NCBI RefSeq assembly: GCF_019656655.1
Contig: NZ_BPMV01000002.1
Span: 1,098,218 to 1,162,217, forward strand
Origin: Tsukamurella sp. TY48
GTDB lineage: Bacteria; Actinomycetota; Actinomycetes; Mycobacteriales; Mycobacteriaceae
Length of the DNA stretch: 64,000 nucleotides
Direction of reading: 5' to 3'
Shown: in pieces, positions 46,745 through 54,225 of the stretch
How positions within the stretch are numbered: position 1 is the first letter of the stretch
Layout of the letters: each line of letters starts with the position of its first letter
The notes under the pieces: model-generated
What the model saw: the letters and a program-made list of their open reading frames with translations, nothing else
Databases searched by the model: none
What the model was told of the DNA's origin: nothing
Program-made: the position numbers and the translations under genes

Positions 46745-47820
46745 GCGACTGCCTCTCCGACGCGCAGTGAAATGAATCCGTAGACCATGCCCGATGCGGT
46801 GGGCACCACGAGGAGCCGATCGCCCGGCTCGACGGTCCCGTTCCGAATGTGGTGGTACAGCACCAGGAACAGAGCGGTCGACGAGGTGTTCCCGAGGAAC
46901 TGCATCACGTTCAGCTCGGTCGGCATGGTGCCGTTGAAGACCTTCTCCTCACCGATCGAACGCATGTAGTTCAACGCCACGAGGCTGAACTGGTGATGGA
47001 TCAGATAGTCGTAGTCGGCATCGGCCATGGTGGTTCCCAGTCCCTCCAGTCCGTGCTGGACGAACTCCATGGCCTGGGTGTACCGCCGCTCGCTGTGCAT
47101 CCGCTTGTTATCGGTGTACATCGCGATGCCCTCCGAGCGATCGCTCGGCAGAGCGACGCACAGCGAGGCCGCCTCCGAGGCGGTGGCCAGCGAGATGGCC
47201 TCGATCTGATCGGGCTCGGTGCCCTCTCCGTCGACCACCAGGGCGCACCCGCTATCGCCCACCGTGAGCGCGGCGAACTGCGGATCGTAAGAATCCTTGA
47301 TCTCCCGCACAGCGGTGTCGGTGATCAAGGTGATCCGCTCACCGCTCACGACCAGGGCACGAGTCGCCCTGCCGGTCTTGATCATTCGATCCGCCAGGAA
47401 CAAGCCCGTCGCCATTCCCGCGCACGCATTGGCCACGTCGAAGGTCAGCGCATCCTTGCTCGCACCGATTTCCCTTCCGATGACCGCCGCGAGGGACGGT
47501 GCGAACTGGGTTCGCCAGACGCTCACCATGCGGGTGATCGAGCAGCTGATGATCAGGTCGATATCCGCCGCCTCGTACTGAGATCCTTCGAGTGCATCGC
47601 GCGCTGCCGCGAGCGCCAGGTCCAGGCTGGTGTCGGACGGGGCCGCGCGGCGGCGTTCCACGATTCCCGTCACCGCCTCGAGCGGGGGCTTCTTGTCCAC
47701 GGCGAGCTGATTCACGAGGTCCGTGCTGGTGACGACCTCGGACGGAATCAACGCGCCGATGGATTCGATTCGCGGCCGGGGCCGACTGAGACTCCCGGAA
47801 TCCAGTGAGCTGTTGTTCAT
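46741..47820 (-). CDS. Beta-ketoacyl-ACP synthase III / OleA-like thiolase-fold ketosynthase (catalytic)
   Basis: A 359-residue ketosynthase-III-type enzyme with the Cys-His-Asn triad: Cys133 in FDVANACAGM, His276 in LIHHQFSL and Asn311 in FLGNTSST. It condenses an acyl thioester with a second acyl or malonyl unit. It differs from housekeeping FabH in starting with IESIGALIPSEVVTS, in ERRRAAPSDTS, and in being paired with a degenerate paralog. AGGAGG sits six bases before the ATG, with a 20-base hairpin just upstream. It is the first gene of the six-gene operon. FabH, OleA-like and PqsC-like roles cannot be separated from sequence alone. Confidence 0.85.
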   Translation of the reverse strand: MNNSSLDSGSLSRPRPRIESIGALIPSEVVTSTDLVNQLAVDKKPPLEAVTGIVERRRAAPSDTSLDLALAAARDALEGSQYEAADIDLIISCSITRMVSVWRTQFAPSLAAVIGREIGASKDALTFDVANACAGMATGLFLADRMIKTGRATRALVVSGERITLITDTAVREIKDSYDPQFAALTVGDSGCALVVDGEGTEPDQIEAISLATASEAASLCVALPSDRSEGIAMYTDNKRMHSERRYTQAMEFVQHGLEGLGTTMADADYDYLIHHQFSLVALNYMRSIGEEKVFNGTMPTELNVMQFLGNTSSTALFLVLYHHIRNGTVEPGDRLLVVPTASGMVYGFISLRVGEAVA

Positions 47821-48315
47821 GACGCACCTCCTGCAAACAGCCCTTCAGGACTGTTGCAATCTCGTCGTAGTGATCAATGTGGGTTGGTTCAGTCGGTCAA
47901 CAGTAACGCAGAGAATTCGAGAACGCGTGCCACATGAGGAGGATCACAGGGCAGTCAACTTCGTCTGAACTACACGACATTTCGGACAAAGTTCGATTAC
48001 CTGCCTTGTGGACCAGCACTTTTCATGAATGGTCTGCCCAACCGCGCAACCACTACGCCGACGGGCGCGAAGCCTCGAAGCCCAGCGCACAGACGAATGT
48101 GTCAGTTCTGTCGCGGTTCAATAAGACAAATCTGACAACGTCGAGGGATGCCCTATCGCTCGGCCCGTTCGCCCTTCGCAGGTCGATCGCTTATACCGGG
48201 GAGACACGCCCGTCCCACCGCGGCGCGACACTCCACGACAATCGGATGCATTCGTCACCTCGATGACACACGCCCTTCAGACGAAGGACGCATTCCCGTC
48301 GCGAACGGTCAGGGC
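47821..48315. promoter_or_regulatory. AT-richer 495-bp leader of the ketosynthase operon
   Basis: This gap between the operon start and the end of the acyl-CoA ligase is visibly lower in G+C than the genes around it and contains no convincing gene. It holds AGGAGG on the minus strand (47832-47827), a hairpin (47836-47855), a TTGACC that could be a -35 element (47900-47895, minus strand) without a good -10, and a small CCTTC/GAAGG hairpin at 48274-48287 near the ligase stop. It is the only place for the operon promoter. Confidence 0.55.
47836..47855 (-). promoter_or_regulatory. Inverted repeat directly upstream of the ketosynthase ribosome-binding site
   Basis: AACAGCCC (47836-47843) and GGACTGTT (47848-47855) pair over 8 positions with one mismatch that becomes a G-U pair in the minus-strand transcript, enclosing a four-base loop. 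It ends three bases from the AGGAGG. It could be a repressor operator or a hairpin that tunes translation of the operon's first gene. Confidence 0.5.
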
Positions 48316-49734
48316 TTACAGCAGGAGCTTCTTCTGCACCTTGCCCATCGGGTTGCGCGGCAGTTCGTCGACGAACCGGATCTCGCGAGGGCGCTTGTGC
48401 TTCGACAGGGTGCGACCCACGAATTCGACGATGGCGACGGCGGTCTCGTCGTCCCGCGCACCGTCGGAGACCACGAAGGCCACCACCCGCTGGCCGAGAT
48501 CGTCGTCCGACAGGCCGACGACGGCGGCCTCGCGGATGTCGTCGTGCCCGAGCAACGCCGCCTCGATCTCCCCCGCGCCCACGCGGAAGCCGCCCGTCTT
48601 GATCAGGTCCGTGGAGGCGCGGCCCACGATGCGATGGAAACCCGCTGCATCGATCACAGCGACATCGCCCGTGTCGAACCAGCCGTCACCGACCCAGGAT
48701 TCGGCCGTGGCCTCGGGCCTTCCGAGGTATTCGGTTCCCACCATCGGACCGCGCACCTGCAGCGCCCCGATCGACTCGCCGTCGTGCGGCGCCGGCTCGC
48801 CGGATTCGGTGATGAGGCGGGTCTGCACGCCGTTCAGTGGCAGTCCGACCCACCCGGGGCGCCGCTCACCGTCGGCCCGGGCACTGACGGTGATGAGCGT
48901 CTCGGTCATCCCGTACCGCTCCACGATCTCGTGCCCGGAGAGCTCGAGCATGCGCTCGAAGACGGGGGCAGGCAGGGGCGCGCTACCCGAGACCAACAGC
49001 CGCGCACCGGAGAGCGCCGCGGCGTGCTCCGGTGATCGAGCGATGCGCGACCACACCGTGGGCACCCCGAAGTACAGGCTGCCGCCCGCCTCGGCGTAGG
49101 CCTCGGGCGTGGGCTTGCCCGTGTGCACCAGCGGGCTGCCCACGCGGAGCGCGCCGAGCACACCGAGGATCAGGCCGTGGACATGGAACAGCGGAAGACC
49201 GTGCACCAGCGTGTCGTTCGCGGTCCAGTCCCACGCCTCGGCGAGCCCGTCGAGGCAGGCCGCGATGGCGCCGCGCCGGATCGGGACGCCCTTCGGGGCC
49301 CCGGTGGTGCCCGAGGTGTACATGATCAGGGCGACCGCCGCCGCCGGCGGCTCCGGCAGCGCGTGCCAGCCGCGGGCGTGCTCGCGCACCGGCACAGCGG
49401 GCAATCCGTGCGCATCCTCCGGCGTGGCGCCCAACCACGCCTGGGCCCCCGAATCCCCCAGCACGTGGGCGATCTCCTCGCTGCCCGAGTCGGGCGGAAC
49501 CGGCACGGCGGGCACACCCGCGCGCAGCGCGCCCACGAAGGCGATCACGGTGGCGAGCGACGGGGTCGCCCAGACCGCGACCGGGCCGCGCACACCGAGC
49601 CCTCGCAACCGCTCCGCCACCGCCGTGGACGCCCCGATCAGATCGGTGCGGGACAGCGTGCGGCCGCCGATCGTGACGGCCGGTTCGTCATCGGAGCCGG
49701 GCGGGACGGGGGTCACGGTGTGCGGCAGGAGCAT
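48316..49734 (-). CDS. Acyl-CoA synthetase of the MatB/FadD36 type
   Basis: A 472-residue ANL ligase, shorter than long-chain FadD enzymes. The P-loop is LIMYTSGTTGAPKGVPI, and the MatB-type LPLFHVHGLILGVLGAL segment follows; later come YGMTETL, GWFDTGDVAVID, RIVGRASTDLIKTGGFRVG and the catalytic Lys in NPMGKVQKKLLL. Relatives make malonyl- or methylmalonyl-CoA or short acyl-CoA. A TAGGCT hexamer six bases before the ATG indicates its own leaderless promoter. It lies upstream of the ketosynthase operon on the same strand and could supply its extender units, but the 495-bp gap makes it a separate unit. Confidence 0.82.
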   Translation of the reverse strand: MLLPHTVTPVPPGSDDEPAVTIGGRTLSRTDLIGASTAVAERLRGLGVRGPVAVWATPSLATVIAFVGALRAGVPAVPVPPDSGSEEIAHVLGDSGAQAWLGATPEDAHGLPAVPVREHARGWHALPEPPAAAVALIMYTSGTTGAPKGVPIRRGAIAACLDGLAEAWDWTANDTLVHGLPLFHVHGLILGVLGALRVGSPLVHTGKPTPEAYAEAGGSLYFGVPTVWSRIARSPEHAAALSGARLLVSGSAPLPAPVFERMLELSGHEIVERYGMTETLITVSARADGERRPGWVGLPLNGVQTRLITESGEPAPHDGESIGALQVRGPMVGTEYLGRPEATAESWVGDGWFDTGDVAVIDAAGFHRIVGRASTDLIKTGGFRVGAGEIEAALLGHDDIREAAVVGLSDDDLGQRVVAFVVSDGARDDETAVAIVEFVGRTLSKHKRPREIRFVDELPRNPMGKVQKKLLL

Positions 49735-49740
49735 GGGGCC

Positions 49741-49746
49741 AGCCTA
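49741..49746 (-). promoter_or_regulatory. -10 element of leaderless MatB/FadD36-like gene
   Basis: TAGGCT on the minus strand, six bases before the ATG at 49734. Confidence 0.5.
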
Positions 49747-49826
49747 GGCCCGGCGAGTTCTGACGAGTCGGTGACGCGCGCGGAAGCGACCGCCCATCCG
49801 GTGGCTCCGCATGCCACGCTGGGGCC

Positions 49827-51407
49827 ATGACCGAGGCGAGCGGAACCCGTGAGCGGCCCTGGGTGAGCTGGGCCGCGGCACTGGCCGGCGTGCTCGCCGG
49901 GGCCGCCGGTCTCGCGGTGGCCGAGCTCGTCGCCGCGGTCATCGCGCCCGGCGCGAGCACGGTGTTCGCGGGCGGGTCCGCGGTGATCGACGCTGCGCCC
50001 GCCTGGCTCAAGGACTTCGCCGTGGAACGGTTCGGCACCGCGGACAAGGCCGTGCTCCTGGGCTCGATGGCGGCGGTGCTCACGCTCGGGGCGGCCTGCG
50101 CGGGCGTGCTGGAACTGCGGCGGCCACCGTGGGGCACCGCGCTGATCGGCGGTGTGGGCATCGTCGGGGCGATCGTGGCCGTGCTGCGGCCGGGCGCGAC
50201 ACCGACGTGGGCGCTGCCGAGCCTGATCGGTATCGGTACTGCAGTGATCCTGCTCCGCTGGGCAGTGGGCGCGCTGCGGCCGGACGAGACAGACGATGGT
50301 GCGGGCGACGGTGGCGCGGGCGACGGCAGTGCCGACGACGGCGTGGACAGACGGGGCTTCCTCACGGCGGCGGGGATCTCCGCCGGCATCACGGTGCTGG
50401 CGCTGGGCGGCGCCCGTGTGCTGTCGGCGGGTTCGAGGGCGGTGACCGCGGCGCGCGAGAAGCTCTTCCTCCCCGCCCCGCGGACGGCGGCCCCAGCCGT
50501 TCCCGCGGGCGCCGATCTCCGCCTCGATCGCCTCACTCCCTACGTCACGGCGAACACCCAGTTCTTCCGGATCGACACCGCGCTGCGCGTCCCGCAGGTC
50601 GACCCCGCACAGTGGTCCCTGACCGTGGACGGCATGGTCGAGCGGCCGTACACGATCACCTGGGACGAGTTGCTCGCGCTCCCGTTGGAGGAGCACTACG
50701 TGACGCTGGCCTGCGTGAGCAACCCCGTGGGCGGCGATCTGATCGGCACCGCCCGGTGGCTCGGCTACCCGATCCGCGCGCTGCTCGAACGCGCCGGGCC
50801 GCGCCCCGGGGCCGATATGGTGCTCTCCCGCAGCGACGACGGCTTCACCGCGGGCACACCGCTCGACGTGCTGCAGGACCCCGGCCGCGATGCCCTGCTG
50901 GCGATCGGGATGAACGGCGAGCCACTGCCCGTGGAACACGGCTTCCCGGCGCGGCTCGTGGTCCCCGGGCTGTACGGCTACGTCTCGGCGACCAAATGGG
51001 TCACCTCGCTGCGGGTCACCACCTTCGCCGCCGATCAGGGCTACTGGACACCGCGCGGCTGGTCGGCACACGGCCCCGTCAAGGTGCAGTCCCGCATCGA
51101 CGTCCCGCGCGGGCGCACGCCCGCGGGCGCGGTGACCGTGGCCGGGGTCGCCTGGGCCCAGCACACCGGGATCGACGCCGTGGAGGTGCGCGCCGACGAC
51201 GGCGCCTGGACGCGCGCCGATCTCGCCGACACCGTGGGCCCGGACACCTGGCGCCAGTGGCGCGCATCGATCCCGCTCGCCCCGGGCGAGCACACCCTCA
51301 CGGTGCGCGCCACCGACGCGGCCGGGCGCACGCAGACGCCGGAGCAGGCGCCACCCGCGCCCGACGGTGCCACCGGGTGGCACTCCGTGCGGGTGACGGT
51401 CACCTGA
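49827..51407 (+). CDS. Membrane-anchored sulfite-oxidase-fold molybdopterin protein with internal Tat signal
   Basis: A 526-residue protein. Four hydrophobic helices come first (to ~residue 150), then a Gly/Asp-rich linker, then a twin-arginine sequence DRRGFLTAAGISAGITVLALGG that acts as fifth helix. The outer domain is of the sulfite oxidase family: WDELLALPLEEHYVTLACVSNPVGG holds the molybdenum-ligand Cys, and WSAHGPVKVQSRIDVP leads into the Ig-like C-terminal domain. The layout matches the dual Sec/Tat membrane proteins described in Streptomyces. The electron partner and substrate are unknown. Confidence 0.85.
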   Translation: MTEASGTRERPWVSWAAALAGVLAGAAGLAVAELVAAVIAPGASTVFAGGSAVIDAAPAWLKDFAVERFGTADKAVLLGSMAAVLTLGAACAGVLELRRPPWGTALIGGVGIVGAIVAVLRPGATPTWALPSLIGIGTAVILLRWAVGALRPDETDDGAGDGGAGDGSADDGVDRRGFLTAAGISAGITVLALGGARVLSAGSRAVTAAREKLFLPAPRTAAPAVPAGADLRLDRLTPYVTANTQFFRIDTALRVPQVDPAQWSLTVDGMVERPYTITWDELLALPLEEHYVTLACVSNPVGGDLIGTARWLGYPIRALLERAGPRPGADMVLSRSDDGFTAGTPLDVLQDPGRDALLAIGMNGEPLPVEHGFPARLVVPGLYGYVSATKWVTSLRVTTFAADQGYWTPRGWSAHGPVKVQSRIDVPRGRTPAGAVTVAGVAWAQHTGIDAVEVRADDGAWTRADLADTVGPDTWRQWRASIPLAPGEHTLTVRATDAAGRTQTPEQAPPAPDGATGWHSVRVTVT

Positions 51408-51419
51408 CGGGCGACGCTC

Positions 51420-52376
51420 CTATGCCGCGCGGTGCGCCCGGTGCGCCGCGAAGGCGGCCGCCAGGAAGGTCGCGGTGAGCTCGACCGCGCGGGCGCTCTC
51501 GGGCGTCGCGCCCGACAGCACGGGGAAGGCGTGCACACCGCCCTCGAACAGGTGCAACTCGCAGGGCTTGCCCGCACCGTCGAGCCGGGCGTGCAGCCGC
51601 TCGGCGTCCACCCGCAGCATCTCCTCGGTGCACGCCACGATCAGCGCCGGCGGGAAGGCCTCGGGGTCGATCTCGGTGGCGTCGTCGTGCCCGCGCAGCC
51701 CCTCCGGTCCGCGGTCGAAGAACTCGCGCAGGCCGCGCAGCTTCCCCACGGTGAGATACGCGTCGTCGATGTCGTAGCGCGGATCGCCGTCCTCGACCGT
51801 GGGCGTGAGCAGGGGTGAGAAGCCGAAGTAGGCCAGCGGAGCCGTGGCGGCGTCCAGATGAGCGAGCTCCACGACCTTCGCCGAGACGTACCCGCCCGCG
51901 GAATCGCCGCCCACCGCGACGTGCCGGTACCGGCCCGAGTCCGCGACCGCGCGGTACACGCGGTAGCCGTCGTCGACGGAGGTGCCCACGCCCACCTCGG
52001 GCAGTTGCCGGTAGTCCACGTTGAACACCGTGACGCCCAGCGCACGGGCCAGTGCCGCCGCCACGTGCCGGTGCGTGGCCGGGCCGCCCGAGAGGAAGGC
52101 GCCGCCGTGGTAGTAGCAGATCGCGGCGTCGGACCGTAGTTCGCCCACCGTGGGAACCAGGCGTTCGACCGGCACCCCGGCCAGTTCGATCCGCTCGACC
52201 TCCACGCCGCCCGGCGTCCGGCCGATCCGTTCCGCGATGCCCTCGATCAGCGACAGCGGCCCGAAGGACCAGGAACGCACGGGGTACAGGCCGATCAGCG
52301 GCTTGAGCAGCAGGCGCGCTCCCGCGATCGCGAGCGCCGACTGCGGACTCACACCACGATGTTCGACGACGGACAT
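51420..52376 (-). CDS. Alpha/beta hydrolase of the hormone-sensitive lipase group
   Basis: A 318-residue esterase/lipase. The oxyanion motif is YYHGGAFLSGG, the nucleophile elbow is GGDSAGGYVS, and the His is near the C-terminus in FEGGVHAFPVL; Asp is probably in ALIVACTEEMLRVDAERL. These are the marks of the HSL family that includes mycobacterial LipH/LipI-type enzymes. There is no signal peptide. AGGAG precedes the ATG. It converges with the molybdenum protein gene 12 bp away. Confidence 0.85.
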   Translation of the reverse strand: MSVVEHRGVSPQSALAIAGARLLLKPLIGLYPVRSWSFGPLSLIEGIAERIGRTPGGVEVERIELAGVPVERLVPTVGELRSDAAICYYHGGAFLSGGPATHRHVAAALARALGVTVFNVDYRQLPEVGVGTSVDDGYRVYRAVADSGRYRHVAVGGDSAGGYVSAKVVELAHLDAATAPLAYFGFSPLLTPTVEDGDPRYDIDDAYLTVGKLRGLREFFDRGPEGLRGHDDATEIDPEAFPPALIVACTEEMLRVDAERLHARLDGAGKPCELHLFEGGVHAFPVLSGATPESARAVELTATFLAAAFAAHRAHRAA

Positions 52377-52480
52377 CTGAACTCCTCTCGCCCGACCACC
52401 AGGATCGAGCAGAACCGGTTCAGAGTATGCCGGATCGCATCATCGATCCACCCACAGTGAACAAACGTGTCGTGGAACCG

Positions 52481-53305
52481 TCATCCGGAGATGCCGGTGC
52501 GCTCCACCCCCGCGGCGATCCACCGCTGCGCGACCAGGAAGAACAGCAGGAGCGGCGCGATCGACACCAGCGCCGCCGCGAACATCGCGGGCACGTTCAC
52601 CGTCTGCGCGGTGATGTAACTGGACAGCACCAACTGCACGGTCCAGGACTGCGGGTCCTGCCCGATCACCAACGGCCACAGGAACGCGTTCCAGCTCCCG
52701 ACGAAGGTGATCGTGGCCACCGCCGCCGTCACCGGGCCCGCCCCGGGCAGCGCCACCCACAGGAAGATCCGACCGGGCCCCGCACCGTCGAGCATGGCGG
52801 CTTCCTCGAGCTCCCGCGGGAACCCGAGGAAGTGCTGTCGGAACAGGAAGACCGCCGTGGCCTGGAACAGCCCGGGGACCACCAGGCCCCGCAGCGACGA
52901 GACCCAGCCGAGCGAGGACACCATGAGGAAGGTGGGCACGAAGGTGATCGCCGCCGGCACCAGCAGCGTGGCCAGCACCACCCCGAACACCGCTCCCCCG
53001 TACCGCACCCGGATCCGGGCGAAGGCGAACCCCGCGGGCAGCGAGACGGCGATCACGCCGGCCGTCTGCAGCACCGCGACCACCGTGGAATTGACCAGGG
53101 CCCGGGCCAAGGGCCGCGACTCGTCGGAGAAGATCTCCCGGAAGTTGTCCCACACCGGCGCCTGCGGCAGCCAGGCTCCCGCCGCCACATCGGCCGACGT
53201 ACCGAGTGCGCCGCGCGCCAACAGATACAGCGGCAGCAGGAACAGCAGGGCCAACCCGGCCAGCACGAGGTACCGGGCGGCGCGGCCACCCGCCGAGGTG
53301 ATCAT
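52481..53305 (-). CDS. Carbohydrate ABC transporter permease (MalG/UgpE type)
   Basis: A 274-residue permease with six hydrophobic helices and the EAA loop EEAAMLDGAGPGRIFLWVALP that contacts the ATPase. The N-terminal FLLPLYLLARGAL and late SYITAQTVNVPAMFAA segments are typical of the UgpE/MalG branch. It overlaps the upstream permease by four bases (ATGA). No ATP-binding subunit gene is in the cluster. Confidence 0.88.
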   Translation of the reverse strand: MITSAGGRAARYLVLAGLALLFLLPLYLLARGALGTSADVAAGAWLPQAPVWDNFREIFSDESRPLARALVNSTVVAVLQTAGVIAVSLPAGFAFARIRVRYGGAVFGVVLATLLVPAAITFVPTFLMVSSLGWVSSLRGLVVPGLFQATAVFLFRQHFLGFPRELEEAAMLDGAGPGRIFLWVALPGAGPVTAAVATITFVGSWNAFLWPLVIGQDPQSWTVQLVLSSYITAQTVNVPAMFAAALVSIAPLLLFFLVAQRWIAAGVERTGISG

Positions 53306-54225
53306 GCGTCCTCCCGTCGCCGCAGCAACCCCGTCAACCGACCCTGCAGCAGCGCGAAGGCCGCGATCAGCAGTGTGAGGATGATGCCGCCCGCCCCGCC
53401 GTGGCCGAAGTCCTGGCCGTTGCCGAGCGCCGCGTAGTACAGGTACACCAGCGGCGGGCGGGCGTACGGCGGGTAGCCCTGCGCCGTGGCCATGATCCCG
53501 TAGAACTCGTCGAAGGCCTGGAAGGCGTTCACCGTGGCCAACAGCAGCACCGCCACCGATACCGCGCGCAACTGCGGGAAGGTGATGCGCGCGAACGTGG
53601 TCCACGCGGAGGCCCCGTCCAGGGCGGCCGCCTCGTACAGGTGCCGCGGCACCCGCTGCAGGGCCGCCAGGAAGAGCACCATGTAGAAGCCGAGCTGCAA
53701 CCACAACCGCACGGTCACCAGCACCAGCCAGTACCAGGGCGGATCGACCACCGACAGCCACGCCACCGGTTCCAGGCCCACCGCGCGCAGCGCCGTGTTC
53801 GCCACCCCGGTCGGAATGCCCGGGAAGATCGACCCGCGCCAGATCAGCGAGGCCGCCACGTAGGAGCAGGCCATCGGGAGGAAGAACACGGACCGGAAGA
53901 AGCGCTGGAACAGCCGGATCCCGTTCACCAGCACCGCGAGTCCCAGCGAACCCACGAAGGTCAGCGGCACCACGACCGCCGCGAACACCACGAAGGTGAG
54001 CAGGCTCGACCGGAAAGCGGGATCGGACAGCATGTCCCGGTAGTTGCCGAGTCCGACGAAGACCGTGGGCGTCACGGTGTTGCGCGCCTCGAACAGGCTC
54101 AGCCACAGGCTCCACCCGATCGGCACCACCACGAAGGCGGCGAGCCCCGCCAGGAACGGGCCCGTCATCAACCAGAACCACAGGTGCGGCGAATCACGCC
54201 ATCCCGCACGGGTACCGCGCGTCAT
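53302..54225 (-). CDS. Carbohydrate ABC transporter permease (MalF/UgpA type)
   Basis: A 307-residue permease with six helices. GLGNYRDMLSDPAFRSSLLTF is the periplasmic loop common to UgpA/MalF proteins and YEAAALDGASAWTTFARITFPQL is the EAA loop. It lies between the solute-binding protein gene (one-base overlap, TGATG) and the second permease (four-base overlap), so the three form one transcription unit. Confidence 0.88.
   Translation of the reverse strand: MTRGTRAGWRDSPHLWFWLMTGPFLAGLAAFVVVPIGWSLWLSLFEARNTVTPTVFVGLGNYRDMLSDPAFRSSLLTFVVFAAVVVPLTFVGSLGLAVLVNGIRLFQRFFRSVFFLPMACSYVAASLIWRGSIFPGIPTGVANTALRAVGLEPVAWLSVVDPPWYWLVLVTVRLWLQLGFYMVLFLAALQRVPRHLYEAAALDGASAWTTFARITFPQLRAVSVAVLLLATVNAFQAFDEFYGIMATAQGYPPYARPPLVYLYYAALGNGQDFGHGGAGGIILTLLIAAFALLQGRLTGLLRRREDA

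Noticed and set aside
47934..48266. 110-codon plus-strand frame in the leader of the ketosynthase operon
   Set aside because: It has no ribosome-binding site or recognisable composition and lies in AT-richer non-coding DNA.
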